This document shows, one piece after another, positions 46,705 through 56,854 of a stretch of 64,000 nt of DNA; the first letter of the stretch is position 1, and each line of letters opens with the position of its first letter. The DNA lies in contig NZ_KE007347.1 of NCBI RefSeq assembly GCF_000400715.1, forward strand, positions 1,595,382 to 1,659,381, written 5' to 3'. A program made the position numbers and the translations under genes. The notes beneath the pieces are model-generated. The model worked only from the letters and a program-made list of their open reading frames with translations, made no database searches and was not told the origin of the DNA. The DNA is from Acinetobacter genomosp. 15BJ. Its GTDB lineage: Bacteria; Pseudomonadota; Gammaproteobacteria; Pseudomonadales; Moraxellaceae.

Positions 46705-47691
46705 ATGCAAGTACACCAGCGTGGCTTGATGGCAGCTCTTTTAATGGCAACTTTGGTTGCTGCACCGCTTGCGGAAGCAAAACGTGCAGGTGGCGGTAAA
46801 AGCCATGGCATGAGCAGATCTAGTTCATCTAGCCAATCTTACCAACCATCACGTCAAGCAACTCCAGCACCTCAACAACAAACTGCACCACAAAGATCTG
46901 GTCCAGGCGTTGGTACAATGGTTGCTGCGGGTGTCGCAGGTGCTGCAGTAGGTGCTGTTGCAGCAAATGCATTGGCAGATGATAAACAACAGAACCCAAC
47001 TGCAACTGAGCAACAAGCAACTCAACAAGCGCAACAACAGGAAGAAAAAAAAGGTGGCATTCCTAGTTGGCTTTGGGTACTTCTTGCTGCTGCGATCGCC
47101 TTCTTTGTTTTCCGCAAATTAGGCGCAAAAAAAAAATTAGCAGCCAATAATCCATACGCACCAAACAATGGCGGTCAAAATAACTTTGGCCGTCAAACCC
47201 CACCTCAACCTGCTGCACGTCAAGCAACTGATAACACCAACATCTTTGGTCAATCTGTCGCTGGTGGCGCTGCTGCTCCACAAGCGCCATTTGGTGCTGC
47301 ATCAATGAGTAGTGGTAACCAATTACCAGATGGTACTGAACCTGCTGCATTCTTACGTATTGCCCGTCAACGTTTTAACCACATTCAGTCGGTAAACAGT
47401 GCGAGCAATGTTGAAGAAATTCGTCGTTACTTGACACCTGAACTTTATAATTCAATGTACAGCGACATTATGGCGAACCAAGACCAAGACGTTGCGGAAT
47501 TTAGCAACCTCAATGCAATGGTTGTTGAAAGCACCACTGAAAATGGTCAATACCTTGTTAGCGTACGCTTTACAGGTACAGTCAGTGAAGACTTAAACAG
47601 CTTGCCTCAACCATTTGCTGAAATCTGGCATTTTGTGAAGCCTGCTGGCTCACAGCAAGATTGGGTTGTTGCAGGTATTCAACAAGCTTAA
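46705..47691 (+). CDS. Tim44-like domain membrane protein
   Basis: The 328-residue protein has an N-terminal hydrophobic segment ending APLAEA (about residues 8-24), a low-complexity Ser/Gln/Pro/Ala linker, a glycine/alanine-rich hydrophobic stretch near 70-90, a helix GGIPSWLWVLLAAAIAFFVFRKL (about 114-136), a second Gln/Asn linker, and a C-terminal Tim44-like domain from about residue 205. Such proteins are predicted to sit in the inner membrane; bacterial roles are little known. AGGAA supports the start. It lies 95 bp after radA and ends at its own terminator. Confidence 0.85.
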   Translation: MQVHQRGLMAALLMATLVAAPLAEAKRAGGGKSHGMSRSSSSSQSYQPSRQATPAPQQQTAPQRSGPGVGTMVAAGVAGAAVGAVAANALADDKQQNPTATEQQATQQAQQQEEKKGGIPSWLWVLLAAAIAFFVFRKLGAKKKLAANNPYAPNNGGQNNFGRQTPPQPAARQATDNTNIFGQSVAGGAAAPQAPFGAASMSSGNQLPDGTEPAAFLRIARQRFNHIQSVNSASNVEEIRRYLTPELYNSMYSDIMANQDQDVAEFSNLNAMVVESTTENGQYLVSVRFTGTVSEDLNSLPQPFAEIWHFVKPAGSQQDWVVAGIQQA

Positions 47692-47708
47692 TTTACCCCT
47701 TTGATTCT

Positions 47709-47736
47709 AAAAGAGCTGTTTCGACAGCTCTTTTTT
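47709..47736 (+). terminator. Terminator after the Tim44-like gene
   Basis: A perfect 11-bp stem (AAAAGAGCTGT / ACAGCTCTTTT) with a stable TTCG loop and a T-run. Confidence 0.9.
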
Positions 47737-48107
47737 ATTGCCCGTCATTTTATACCTATAAAAAAAGCCACTCTCTATATCGGAGAATGGCGGAGTGTAA
47801 ATAGAACTATACTTTATGTTTATTATTATCGTGAAAACACAACCTAGCACGATCAGTCTATTGATACTAACGGATAAGCTCAAAGAAAAACCATTCCTCT
47901 TTTGGGGAATAAAGCTATTTTATTGAGACTATTTCAACAACTTTCAGCTCACCCCCTTTGTCGTGAATATCACACACCAATATGCCTTTAGGAACCACTA
48001 TCAGCACGTTAAGGCTAGCTCAATACATTTGTTTTCCTACAACATAAAACAACAAGCCTACAGGTGAAATCAGCCACGATTCATCTCGGTATATAAACCG
48101 ACTCACA
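47737..48107. other. Gene-free stretch between two terminators
   Basis: Between convergent genes, each with its own terminator. No reading frame looks real. Small hairpins near 47768-47800 and 47908-47930 could be RNA structure or decay products. Confidence 0.4.
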
Positions 48108-48138
48108 TAAAAAAAGGCTTTGCCGAAGCAAAGCCTTT
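48108..48138 (-). terminator. Terminator after pit
   Basis: A 10-bp stem (AAAGGCTTTG / CAAAGCCTTT) with six-base loop, T-run on the minus strand. Confidence 0.85.
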
Positions 48139-48164
48139 AAATCTGATCTTTTAATTATTCAGGA

Positions 48165-49796
48165 TCATGAAACAAACTGTAGGAACAACCAATATAGACC
48201 ACCAGACAAGGTAATCGTTGCTGGTAAAGTAAATATCCATGCAGAAAGAATGGTTTTCACTGTTGCGAAGTTTAAACCTGACTTATTGGCAACCATGGTA
48301 CCCGCAACCGCACTGTTTAACACGTGAGTTGTCGATACTGGCATACCCAAACCATCTGCCGCAGCAATGGTACTCATCGCTACAAGCTCAGCAGACATAC
48401 CCTGACCATAAGTCATATGGTTCTTACCAATACGCTCACCGACAGTCACAACAATACGCTTCCAGCCCACCATGGTACCTAGACCAAGCGCTAGTGCAAC
48501 TGCAACTTTAACCCAGTTTGGAATGTATTGAAGGAATGAATCCAAGCTACTACGGTATTCTTTTACAACTTTAGCTTGGTCTTTATCCATTTCTGGCAAA
48601 GCTTCAGCTTTATCTAAACGCTTAAAGGTTGTGGTACTTAAATACATGTCATTGCGGATTTCACTCACAGCAGCTTCAGGAATCGCCTTAAGATCGCCGT
48701 ACCCAGCAACACGTGTACCCAAATGCTCTGTCATACTTGCTAACGCAGGTACAACCTCAGCCGTTTGTTCTTTGGTTTGGATATATTTAGTTAATACTTC
48801 ACGCGCTTTCTCATCGGTCAGCTCGTTTTGATTAACGTTTAAAACCGTCGCCGTTTTAGAAGAAAGCTGTTCAAAAGACTGTAAATGCTGCGCATCCAAG
48901 TTTTTATTTAATGAATAAGCCAATGGAACCAAGCCAATTAGGATCAACATGATCAGGCCCATGCCTTTTTGACCATCGTTTGAACCGTGTGCAAAGCTCA
49001 CACCTGTACAAGTAAAAATGAGAATTGCACGAATCACTGGTGGTGGTGGCTTATTGCCTTCTGGTGGCTGAAACAGCTCCATTTGGCGTTTAAATACTTT
49101 CTTCACCAACAAGAATAGGATTGCTGCAAATGCAAAACCAATCAATGGAGAGAATAATAATGCCTTACCAACTTTAATCACCTGATCCATATCAATACCA
49201 CTACTGGTCGCACCAGCTGAAGCATTTAAGATATGGTTCATGATGCCCACACCCAAAATCGATCCGATTAAGGTATGTGAACTTGATGCAGGAATCCCCA
49301 AAAACCACGTTCCTAAATTCCATAGGATTGCCGCGATTAACAGTGCAAAAACCATCGCAAAGCCAGCACCACTGCCGACATTCATAATCATTTCTACAGG
49401 GAGTAATGCAATAATACCGTATGCAACCGCACCACTCGCCACCATAACCCCGAGGAAGTTACAGAAGCCAGCCCACATCACTGCTGCTGGGGCAGGTAAT
49501 GCATTGGTATAAATAACCGTCGCTACAGCGTTTGCCGTATCGTGAAAACCATTTACAAATTCAAAGCCTAAAGCAATGAAAAGTGCCGTCGATAAAAGAA
49601 TAACTGAATATAAACTTAAAGGCGGTACATGTGCCAAATCAGCACTGAGCTGAAAACCGATATAAATCAGTGTTGCAACAATAATTGTCAAAAACACCGG
49701 CATAAAGAATTTCGGTGTTGGTACATGTACATTCGTCGATTTTGCCTGAGAGCTGGCAAGCGGTGAATCCGAAACAGGAGGAAGATTAGAATTCAT
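48165..49796 (-). CDS. pit: Inorganic phosphate transporter, Pit family
   Basis: From ATG 49796 the protein has 543 residues. It shows two Pit repeats: GFEFVNGFHDTANAVATVIYTNALPAPAAVMWAGFCNFLGV near residue 75 and GTMVGWKRIVVTVGERIGKNH...GMPVSTTHVLNSAVAGTM in the last 120 residues, with ASSSHTLIGSILGVG between. A soluble acidic loop of about 150 residues lies in the middle. Pit proteins import metal-phosphate complexes with protons. An upstream extension of 29 residues is unlikely. A Pho-box-like repeat lies in its leader region. Confidence 0.93.
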   Translation of the reverse strand: MNSNLPPVSDSPLASSQAKSTNVHVPTPKFFMPVFLTIIVATLIYIGFQLSADLAHVPPLSLYSVILLSTALFIALGFEFVNGFHDTANAVATVIYTNALPAPAAVMWAGFCNFLGVMVASGAVAYGIIALLPVEMIMNVGSGAGFAMVFALLIAAILWNLGTWFLGIPASSSHTLIGSILGVGIMNHILNASAGATSSGIDMDQVIKVGKALLFSPLIGFAFAAILFLLVKKVFKRQMELFQPPEGNKPPPPVIRAILIFTCTGVSFAHGSNDGQKGMGLIMLILIGLVPLAYSLNKNLDAQHLQSFEQLSSKTATVLNVNQNELTDEKAREVLTKYIQTKEQTAEVVPALASMTEHLGTRVAGYGDLKAIPEAAVSEIRNDMYLSTTTFKRLDKAEALPEMDKDQAKVVKEYRSSLDSFLQYIPNWVKVAVALALGLGTMVGWKRIVVTVGERIGKNHMTYGQGMSAELVAMSTIAAADGLGMPVSTTHVLNSAVAGTMVANKSGLNFATVKTILSAWIFTLPATITLSGGLYWLFLQFVS

Positions 49797-49844
49797 GTAG
49801 ACGGTTAGAGGATAATAAAATCCCCTGTATTGTTTAATTAAATT

Positions 49845-49862
49845 ATGACAATTATATGACAA
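49845..49862 (-). promoter_or_regulatory. Candidate Pho box upstream of pit
   Basis: On the minus strand TTGTCAT, four bases (ATAA), TTGTCAT. This is the 11-bp-period direct repeat of PhoB sites, whose half-site consensus is CTGTCAT. It lies about 50 bp before the pit start. Confidence 0.55.
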
Positions 49863-50185
49863 AGGACTGTCACATAAAGCCAAAATTTCATGTTTTCATC
49901 ACATTTTTTTGTATTTTCTTGCGATAAACCTATCCTAATATTTACTTTAATTAATAAAAAACAATGCATTATAAAACCAAAAACAGCGATAGAACTGTTT
50001 GTCTGATTTTGCAACAAACGCAACGAAATATGAAATCAAACTGTCATATTTCAAACTAGATGTTTTCTTTTTAAGCATTATTCAATTCAATTGTGACAAC
50101 TTCATGAACATTTTATGACATTTTCTAAGTGACCCGATGAATCACTGTTCTGAGTTGTTGAAAATACGCGCTTTGACGTAGCTTC

Positions 50186-50194
50186 TGTTACAAT
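50186..50194 (+). promoter_or_regulatory. Extended -10 promoter of metH
   Basis: TG-T-TACAAT, an extended -10, lies 40 bp before the metH ATG. Confidence 0.5.
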
Positions 50195-50234
50195 GCCCCT
50201 GCTTTTTATCTTGATCATCGACTGGGGTTTCTGA

Positions 50235-53200
50235 ATGTCCACGCTTACCACCCTACAATCACTTCTTGCCCAACGCATCCTGATTATTGATGGTGCAATG
50301 GGAACCATGATTCAACGCCATAAACTAGAAGAAGAAGATTATCGTGGTGAACGTTTTGCAGATTGGGCATCAGACCTTAAAGGCAATAACGACTTATTGG
50401 TTTTAACCCAACCTCAGATTATTCAAGGTATCCATGAAGCTTACTTGGATGCAGGCGCAGATATTATTGAAACCAACAGCTTTAACGGCACCCGTGTTTC
50501 GATGTCTGACTACCACATGGAAGACCTTGTTCCAGAGATCAACCGTGAAGCGGCACGCGTAGCCAAAGCAGCATGTGAAAAATACTCAACCCCAGACAAA
50601 CCTCGTTTTGTTGCAGGCGTCCTTGGACCAACATCACGTACTTGTTCGATCTCACCAAATGTAAATGACCCTGCATTCCGTAATATTAGCTTTGATGAGC
50701 TCAAAGAAAACTATATTGAAGCTGCCCATGCCCTGATTGAAGGCGGTGCAGACATCCTCTTGATCGAAACTGTGTTCGATACTTTGAACTGTAAGGCTGC
50801 AATCTTTGCGGTGAAAGAAGTATTCAAGCAACTTGGTCATGAACTGCCATTGATGATCTCAGGCACGATTACCGATGCATCTGGCCGTACCTTAACAGGC
50901 CAAACCGCAGAAGCGTTCTGGAACTCAGTACGTCACGGTGATTTACTCTCAATCGGTTTTAACTGTGCCTTGGGTGCAGATGCCATGCGTCCACACGTTA
51001 AGACGATTTCTGATGTTGCTGATACCTTTGTTTCTGCCCATCCAAACGCAGGTTTACCGAATGCCTTCGGTGAATATGATGAAACGCCTGAACAAACTGC
51101 TGCTTTCATTAAAGAATTTGCCGAAAGTGGTTTAATCAATATCACGGGTGGTTGCTGTGGTACTACACCCGACCATATCCGTGCGATTTACAATGCAGTC
51201 AAAGACATTCAGCCACGCCTAGTGCCTGAAACCAAACCAGCCTGCCGTTTAAGTGGTTTAGAACCATTTAACATTGATGAAAATTCATTATTCGTGAACG
51301 TCGGCGAACGTACCAACGTCACAGGTTCAAAAAAATTCCTACGCCTCATCCGTGAAGAAAAGTTTGCCGAAGCTTTAGAAGTAGCTCAGCAACAAGTTGA
51401 AGCCGGTGCACAGATCATCGACATCAACATGGATGAAGGTATGCTCGATTCGCAAAATGCGATGGTGCATTTCCTCAATTTAGTTGCATCTGAGCCGGAT
51501 ATCTCTCGTGTGCCAATCATGATTGACTCATCGAAATGGGAAATCATTGAAGCAGGTTTGAAGTGTGTACAAGGTAAACCTGTTGTTAACTCAATTTCCT
51601 TAAAAGAAGGTTATGACGAGTTTGTCGAAAAAGCACGCCTATGCCGTCAATACGGTGCTGCAATTATTGTCATGGCCTTTGATGAAACAGGTCAGGCAGA
51701 TACCGCTGCACGTAAGCGTGAAATCTGTAAACGTTCTTATGATGTTCTCGTCAATGAAGTGGGCTTCCCTGCCGAAGATATCATTTTTGACCCGAACGTA
51801 TTTGCTGTGGCAACAGGGATCGAAGAACACAACAACTATGGCGTCGATTTTATTGAAGCTACAGGTTGGATTAAACAAAACTTGCCACATGCCATGATTT
51901 CAGGCGGTGTCTCTAACGTTTCGTTCTCCTTCCGTGGTAATGAGCCTGTGCGTGAAGCGATTCACTCAGTATTCCTTTACCATGCCATCAAACAAGGCAT
52001 GACTATGGGGATCGTGAACGCTGGTCAAATGGCGATTTATGACGATATTCCCAAAGAACTAAAAGATGCGGTTGAAGATGTTGTTCTGAATCAGAACCAA
52101 GGTGAATCAGGTCAAAACGCGACAGAAAAACTGCTTGAAGTGGCAGAAAAATTCCGTGGTCATAGTGGTGCACAACGCGAAGCTGAAAATCTGGAATGGC
52201 GCAATGAGTCGGTTGAAAAACGTCTTGAATATGCCTTAGTTAAAGGTATCACCACTTATATTGATGAAGATACTGAAGAAGCCCGTTTAAAAGCCAAACG
52301 TCCTCTTGATGTGATTGAAGGCGCATTGATGGATGGTATGAATGTGGTCGGTGATTTATTCGGTTCGGGTAAAATGTTCCTGCCACAAGTAGTGAAATCT
52401 GCACGTGTAATGAAACAAGCTGTTGCATGGTTGAACCCGTACATCGAAGCTGAAAAAGGCAATGCACAATCCAAAGGCCGTGTTTTGATGGCTACGGTAA
52501 AAGGTGACGTGCATGATATTGGTAAAAATATCGTGGGCGTGGTCTTAGGCTGTAATGGTTATGACATCGTTGATCTTGGCGTGATGGTACCTGCGGAAAA
52601 AATCCTGCAAACTGCAATTGATGAGAAATGTGACATCATCGGTTTGTCTGGTTTGATCACTCCATCTTTAGATGAAATGGTTTTTGTTGCCAAAGAAATG
52701 CAACGTAAGGGCTTTGACATTCCATTATTGATTGGTGGTGCAACCACATCGAAAGCACATACTGCAGTGAAGATTGATCCACAGTATCAAAATGATGCGG
52801 TGATTTATGTAGCCGATGCCTCTCGTGCGGTCGGTGTAGCAACTACCCTGCTATCAAAAGAAATGCGCGGCAATTTTATTGCTGAACATCGTGCTGAATA
52901 TGCCAAGATTCGTGAACGCCTAGCCAATAAGCAGCCAAAAGCAGCCAAACTTAGTTATGCCGAATCAATTGAAAATGGTTTTATGGTGGATGACAACTAT
53001 GTGCCACCGATTCCAAATAGCTTAGGCACGCAAGTCATTAGCAATTATCCATTAGCGACCTTGGTTGAATACTTTGACTGGACGCCATTCTTTATCTCTT
53101 GGAGCTTGGCAGGTAAATTCCCGAAAATCCTGACAGATGAAGTTGTGGGTGAAGCAGCCACTGATTTGTATAACCAAGCGCAAGCGATGCTGAAAGACAT

Positions 53201-53921
53201 TATTGAGAATAATCGTTTTGATGCACGTGCTGTATTTGGTTTATACCCTGCACAACGTACAGGCGCAGATACAGTGAGCGTGTTTGATGAAGCGGGTCAA
53301 AAGGTTACGCATACCTTTGAGCATATTCGTCAGCAATCTGACAAGGTGACAGGCAAACCAAACTTATCTTTAGCAGACTTTATTAGCACTTCTAAAGACA
53401 ATACCGATTATCTTGGTGGTTTCACTGTATCGATCTTTGGTGCAGAAGAATTGGCAAATGAATATAAAGCCAAAGGCGATGATTATTCAGCGATCTTGGT
53501 TCAGTCGTTGGCCGATCGTTTTGCAGAAGCATTTGCTGAGCACTTGCATGAGCGTATCCGTAAAGAGTTCTGGGGCTATAAAGCTGATGAGACTTTGGGC
53601 AATGAGGAGTTGATCAAAGAGAAGTATGTCGGTATTCGTCCTGCACCAGGTTATCCTGCTTGCCCAGAGCATTCTGAAAAAGCAGTGTTATTTGACTGGT
53701 TAGGTTCGGAAGCGAAGATCGGTACCAAGTTGACTGAACACTTTGCGATGATGCCGCCTTCTTCTGTCAGTGGGTTCTATTATTCGCATCCTGAAAGTGA
53801 ATACTTTAACGTAGGTAAAATTTCTCAAGATCAGCTTGAGGATTATGCAAAGCGTAAAGGTTGGACACTGGATGAAGCAAAGCGTTGGTTAGCACCGAAT
53901 TTAGATGATTCGATTGGTTAA
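50235..53921 (+). CDS. metH: Cobalamin-dependent methionine synthase
   Basis: The 1228-residue enzyme moves a methyl group from methyltetrahydrofolate to homocysteine through B12. Domains in order: homocysteine-binding (1-330, with zinc ligand block [15 protein letters not shown] near 305), pterin-binding (about 355-615, [14 protein letters not shown]), cobalamin cap and B12 domain (about 650-890, with the B12-ligand His in [13 protein letters not shown]) and the SAM reactivation domain to the C-terminus ([15 protein letters not shown]). Length matches the family, so all four modules are intact. The cell therefore needs or takes up cobalamin for this route. Transcribed alone. Confidence 0.97.
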   Translation: MSTLTTLQSLLAQRILIIDGAMGTMIQRHKLEEEDYRGERFADWASDLKGNNDLLVLTQPQIIQGIHEAYLDAGADIIETNSFNGTRVSMSDYHMEDLVPEINREAARVAKAACEKYSTPDKPRFVAGVLGPTSRTCSISPNVNDPAFRNISFDELKENYIEAAHALIEGGADILLIETVFDTLNCKAAIFAVKEVFKQLGHELPLMISGTITDASGRTLTGQTAEAFWNSVRHGDLLSIGFNCALGADAMRPHVKTISDVADTFVSAHPNAGLPNAFGEYDETPEQTAAFIKEFAESGLINITGGCCGTTPDHIRAIYNAVKDIQPRLVPETKPACRLSGLEPFNIDENSLFVNVGERTNVTGSKKFLRLIREEKFAEALEVAQQQVEAGAQIIDINMDEGMLDSQNAMVHFLNLVASEPDISRVPIMIDSSKWEIIEAGLKCVQGKPVVNSISLKEGYDEFVEKARLCRQYGAAIIVMAFDETGQADTAARKREICKRSYDVLVNEVGFPAEDIIFDPNVFAVATGIEEHNNYGVDFIEATGWIKQNLPHAMISGGVSNVSFSFRGNEPVREAIHSVFLYHAIKQGMTMGIVNAGQMAIYDDIPKELKDAVEDVVLNQNQGESGQNATEKLLEVAEKFRGHSGAQREAENLEWRNESVEKRLEYALVKGITTYIDEDTEEARLKAKRPLDVIEGALMDGMNVVGDLFGSGKMFLPQVVKSARVMKQAVAWLNPYIEAEKGNAQSKGRVLMATVKGDVHDIGKNIVGVVLGCNGYDIVDLGVMVPAEKILQTAIDEKCDIIGLSGLITPSLDEMVFVAKEMQRKGFDIPLLIGGATTSKAHTAVKIDPQYQNDAVIYVADASRAVGVATTLLSKEMRGNFIAEHRAEYAKIRERLANKQPKAAKLSYAESIENGFMVDDNYVPPIPNSLGTQVISNYPLATLVEYFDWTPFFISWSLAGKFPKILTDEVVGEAATDLYNQAQAMLKDIIENNRFDARAVFGLYPAQRTGADTVSVFDEAGQKVTHTFEHIRQQSDKVTGKPNLSLADFISTSKDNTDYLGGFTVSIFGAEELANEYKAKGDDYSAILVQSLADRFAEAFAEHLHERIRKEFWGYKADETLGNEELIKEKYVGIRPAPGYPACPEHSEKAVLFDWLGSEAKIGTKLTEHFAMMPPSSVSGFYYSHPESEYFNVGKISQDQLEDYAKRKGWTLDEAKRWLAPNLDDSIG

Positions 53922-53930
53922 CTTAATATT

Positions 53931-54034
53931 TTAATCTCCCCTAACCCCTCTTTAAAAAAAAGGGGGATTTCATGTAATTAAATGAATTACATGACAGCTC
54001 CTCCCTTTTTCAAAGGGAGGTTGGGAGGGATTAA
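53931..54034. repeat. Long palindromic repeat, copy 1
   Basis: Outer arms TTAATCTCCCCTAACCCCTC and, at the other end, its imperfect complement ending GGGAGGGATTAA. Inside lies a second stem of A-run/G-run against C-run/T-run, and at the centre a perfect CATGTAATT/AATTACATG (53971-53993). The whole 104 bp folds as one hairpin. It may also act as metH terminator. Confidence 0.75.
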
Positions 54035-54293
54035 ATTGATATTTAAATAAAAATATATAATTTATAAAATAAATATTTTCTGAGTGTGATACTCATGACT
54101 CTCAGCTTAATATTCTAATAAATGGAAAATCTATCTAGCGCCCTTTGGACTTAAATAAAATCAGAATAAGCGCTCAACGATTATTAACTTTATCCAATAT
54201 GCAATTAAACCATAAAAATATTATTAACAATGATTTAATAAAACACATGAAAACTAAAAAAGCTATTAAACCTACAATATACGAAGGAAATTC

Positions 54294-54408
54294 TTAATCC
54301 TCCCCAACCCTCCTTTAAAAAGGAGGGAGCAGCACGAATCCACGACATAGATTTAATTCGCAGTAAAGCTCCCCCTCTTATAAAGCGGGATTTAAATGGA
54401 TTCTAATC
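54294..54408. repeat. Long palindromic repeat, copy 2, overlapping the DUF559 gene end
   Basis: Begins TTAATCCTCCCCAACCCTCC, almost the same as copy 1, with a local AAAGGAGGGAGC arm. The right half (from 54365, GCTCCCCC...) is degenerate and runs into the last codons and stop of the DUF559 gene. The 259 bp between the two copies (54035-54293) is AT-rich with no gene. Confidence 0.65.
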
Positions 54409-54760
54409 TTTGCCGAACCACATAATAAATCTGCTCTACTACAACATCAAGCTCAGTCAAAATCTGATGATTAGTAAATCTTAAAGTGACCAATCCTAAT
54501 TCACTCAAAGTATGATCTCGATTTTGATCAGCCTCTAACCCCAATTTGGTGTAATGCTGCCCACCATCACATTCAATTACTAAACTTGCTGCGGGACAAT
54601 AGAAATCTACAATAAAATTTAGAATCGGCTTTTGTCGATAAAACTGTAATCCTAAAATTTGTTTACGTCTAATTCGTTGCCATAGCAGTTGCTCAGCATC
54701 AGTCATATTTTTCCGTAAATCACGAGATGACTGCTTCAGTTTCTTATTATAAGGTCTCAT
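54392..54760 (-). CDS. DUF559 (Vsr/restriction-endonuclease-like fold) protein
   Basis: The 122-residue protein matches the DUF559 family throughout: RPYNKKLKQSSRDLRKNMTDAEQLLWQRIRRKQ, FYRQKPILNFIVDFYCPAASLVIECDGGQHY and LRFTNHQIL. The Asp in IVDFYCP, and the Glu and Asp-Gly-Gly-Gln-His in ECDGGQHY, resemble the metal site of Vsr-like nucleases. No methylase partner is present. Members are often found beside short GC-rich palindromes in many bacteria; here two such palindromes lie at its 3' side, one overlapping the stop. Activity has not been shown for the family as far as I know. Confidence 0.85.
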   Translation of the reverse strand: MRPYNKKLKQSSRDLRKNMTDAEQLLWQRIRRKQILGLQFYRQKPILNFIVDFYCPAASLVIECDGGQHYTKLGLEADQNRDHTLSELGLVTLRFTNHQILTELDVVVEQIYYVVRQRLESI

Positions 54761-54841
54761 CTAATCAATTCTGCTCAAGAATAAGAATCAAAAGATAGCT
54801 TAATCTTTATCTCGAATAGCATATGTACTCGGTCTCAAAAT

Positions 54842-55312
54842 TTAGCAATCATCAAAGAACAATTTATATTTTAAAAGTTTTCCATTTTTAAAGACAAACT
54901 CTATTGAATCATTTCCACCTTCTGCAAGCCCACTATAAACAACATTCTTATTTTCAGCGTCCATCCACAATTCATATTTTTTAAATTGTTGCATAAAAGT
55001 CTTTTGATCTATCCCACCAAGAATTTTTTGTCCATGAAACACTAGTGCATTGTTCTGACTTAAATAAACCTCTTTAATGACACCCGTGTCTAAAAGTTTA
55101 AAACTGCCATAATCATATTCATCAGGAAAATAACCACCATTACACTCATCTGGTTTTCCTTTAATGATGCTTTTCGGCTTAGCGAATGAGCGTATTGGTA
55201 CTTCCCAATTATTGTACGTTTTACCCTGAATAACAGGCTGCACAAATGGAGCCGCAAACAGTGTCTGGGAAGACATACACATCAATATAAAACCCAATAT
55301 TTTATTTTTCAT
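54842..55312 (-). CDS. Hypothetical secreted protein
   Basis: The 156-residue protein has a clear signal peptide (MKNKILGFILMCMSSQTLFA, cleavage about residue 20). The mature part is a small, probably beta-rich domain with two cysteines (one in DECNGGYFP, one at the very C-terminus, FFDDC) that could pair in the periplasm. I recognise no family. It lies alone between the DUF559 gene and glsA. Confidence 0.7.
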   Translation of the reverse strand: MKNKILGFILMCMSSQTLFAAPFVQPVIQGKTYNNWEVPIRSFAKPKSIIKGKPDECNGGYFPDEYDYGSFKLLDTGVIKEVYLSQNNALVFHGQKILGGIDQKTFMQQFKKYELWMDAENKNVVYSGLAEGGNDSIEFVFKNGKLLKYKLFFDDC

Positions 55313-55426
55313 TCTAGATATTCTTCAAAACTACTCGGCTCATTATAAATACAATTTAAATTAAATTCTCCACCATAAAAGACAATCCATCCGACTCTAT
55401 TGAGCACAATACATAAACGCTATTTA

Positions 55427-55453
55427 GAACCTATATCATTTCAATATAGGCTC
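55427..55453 (-). terminator. Possible terminator of glsA
   Basis: A 10-bp stem with one mismatch (GAACCTATAT / ATATAGGCTC), without a clear T-run. Confidence 0.4.
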
Positions 55454-55460
55454 TCTACTC

Positions 55461-56744
55461 CTACAGCTCTTTATGCTTCTCAATCAAATCCTCAAGATTC
55501 TGATAAACATGCAACACCCGATCTTTATGCGTTCGCGCATGATCTAAACGCTGCTCAGGATCAACCAAAAGCAAGCTATGGCCATCATCAATCAAACGAT
55601 CAATTCCCTCAAGAAACATCCGTTTTCCTACATCATGAATCAATGAAATCTGAGTTAAATCAATCACAATAGAACTTTTATTGACAGGCTCACATTGCAA
55701 GGTCCGTAACAACATTTCAGCTTCAGTAAATTTCAACACCCCGCGAAGCACATACACACTCAAAGAAGCATCTTTTCCAGTTCGATAATGGCTCTGTACA
55801 ATGGTTTGTGCGGAAGGTGTACCTTCCATCAAATGCAATCCCATATCACGGGAAAGTCGTTCCAAGATATCAATACCACGTACGCTATTGCCGTGTTCAT
55901 CAAGCCGAGGAGAAAAAGCCGCGATGCTGACCTGACCCGGTAATACACCCAAGATTCCACCTGCGACACCACTTTTAGCCGGAATGCCCACTGTTGTGAG
56001 CCAATCCCCCGCGGCATCATACATACCACAGCTCATCATCACACTCAGGACTTGGCGTACCACAGCACGATTCAATAAGCGTTTTCCAGTTTTAGGATCA
56101 ACCCCACCATTGGCAAAAACACTACCCATCCTCACTAAATCTTTAACCGTCACCAAGATCGCGCATTGGCGAATATAACCATTCACAATATCGACAGGAT
56201 CAGTTTCCAAAATCCCAACCGTACGCAACATATAACCAATCGAGAGATTGCGATAAGCGGTTTTTACTTCTGACTCATAAACAGCATCATCAAATTTCAG
56301 TTCACGTCCAGCCAGCTCGCTCATAAATCGACGTAAAATTTCTGCACCAGATAAGTCATCTTTGACAGGAATCAGTGAATGCGTGGTGATTGCTCCCGAA
56401 TTAATCATCGGATTTTTAGGACGGCGATCTTTACCCAATGAAATTTCATTAAAAGCTTCACCCGAAGGTTCAACCCCAACTTTCTCTAATACTGCGTCAA
56501 TGCCAAGCTGTTGCAGCACATAAGCATAAGTAAACGGTTTAGACATCGATTGAATGGTGAATTCAATCTCATCATCCCCAACGGAATAGATTTCACCATC
56601 GACAGTAGACAATGCCAGTGCTAATCGATCGGGATTGGCATTAGCTAACTCAGGAATATAATCTGCGAGATGCCCACTGTTATCAATATCGCAGGCATTA
56701 ATCACATGTGCCAAATAATCAGGAAGTGGAGTTTTCATGGTCAT
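55461..56744 (-). CDS. glsA: Glutaminase A fused to a C-terminal STAS domain
   Basis: The enzyme (427 residues) splits glutamine to glutamate and ammonia. The catalytic pair is in FTIQSMSKPFTYAY (Ser-x-x-Lys, about residue 66-69); PMINSGAITT, YRNLSIGYMLRTVG and GVAGGILGVLPGQVSIAAFSPRLDEHGNSVRG are further family blocks. The glutaminase part ends about residue 305; the remaining 120 residues (SSIVIDLTQISLIHDVGKRMF) are a STAS-like domain, as in some longer bacterial glutaminases. ATG 56744 and 56738 are both possible. Stands alone. Confidence 0.92.
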   Translation of the reverse strand: MTMKTPLPDYLAHVINACDIDNSGHLADYIPELANANPDRLALALSTVDGEIYSVGDDEIEFTIQSMSKPFTYAYVLQQLGIDAVLEKVGVEPSGEAFNEISLGKDRRPKNPMINSGAITTHSLIPVKDDLSGAEILRRFMSELAGRELKFDDAVYESEVKTAYRNLSIGYMLRTVGILETDPVDIVNGYIRQCAILVTVKDLVRMGSVFANGGVDPKTGKRLLNRAVVRQVLSVMMSCGMYDAAGDWLTTVGIPAKSGVAGGILGVLPGQVSIAAFSPRLDEHGNSVRGIDILERLSRDMGLHLMEGTPSAQTIVQSHYRTGKDASLSVYVLRGVLKFTEAEMLLRTLQCEPVNKSSIVIDLTQISLIHDVGKRMFLEGIDRLIDDGHSLLLVDPEQRLDHARTHKDRVLHVYQNLEDLIEKHKEL

Positions 56745-56854
56745 CTAGCCTTTAAATGTTTCAAGTTTTAATTTAGATAAGCGCTTATAGTACAGAGGAC
56801 TGATCATATTAAAATTATAGCTTTTGTAATGATTTTATGAGCTTACATACACAA

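Larger units (their letters stand above)
49797..50234. other. Divergent regulatory region between pit and metH
   Basis: No gene. It holds the Pho-box-like repeat for pit and an extended -10 for metH (listed separately). The predicted metH leader, about 35 bases, is too short for a riboswitch. Confidence 0.55.

Noticed and set aside
47737..48107. A tRNA or stable RNA gene between two terminators
   Set aside because: I looked for a cloverleaf and CCA-type end and found none; the small hairpins are not convincing.
50095..50234. A cobalamin or SAM riboswitch before metH
   Set aside because: The promoter-like TG-T-TACAAT leaves only about 35 bases of leader and no riboswitch core is visible.
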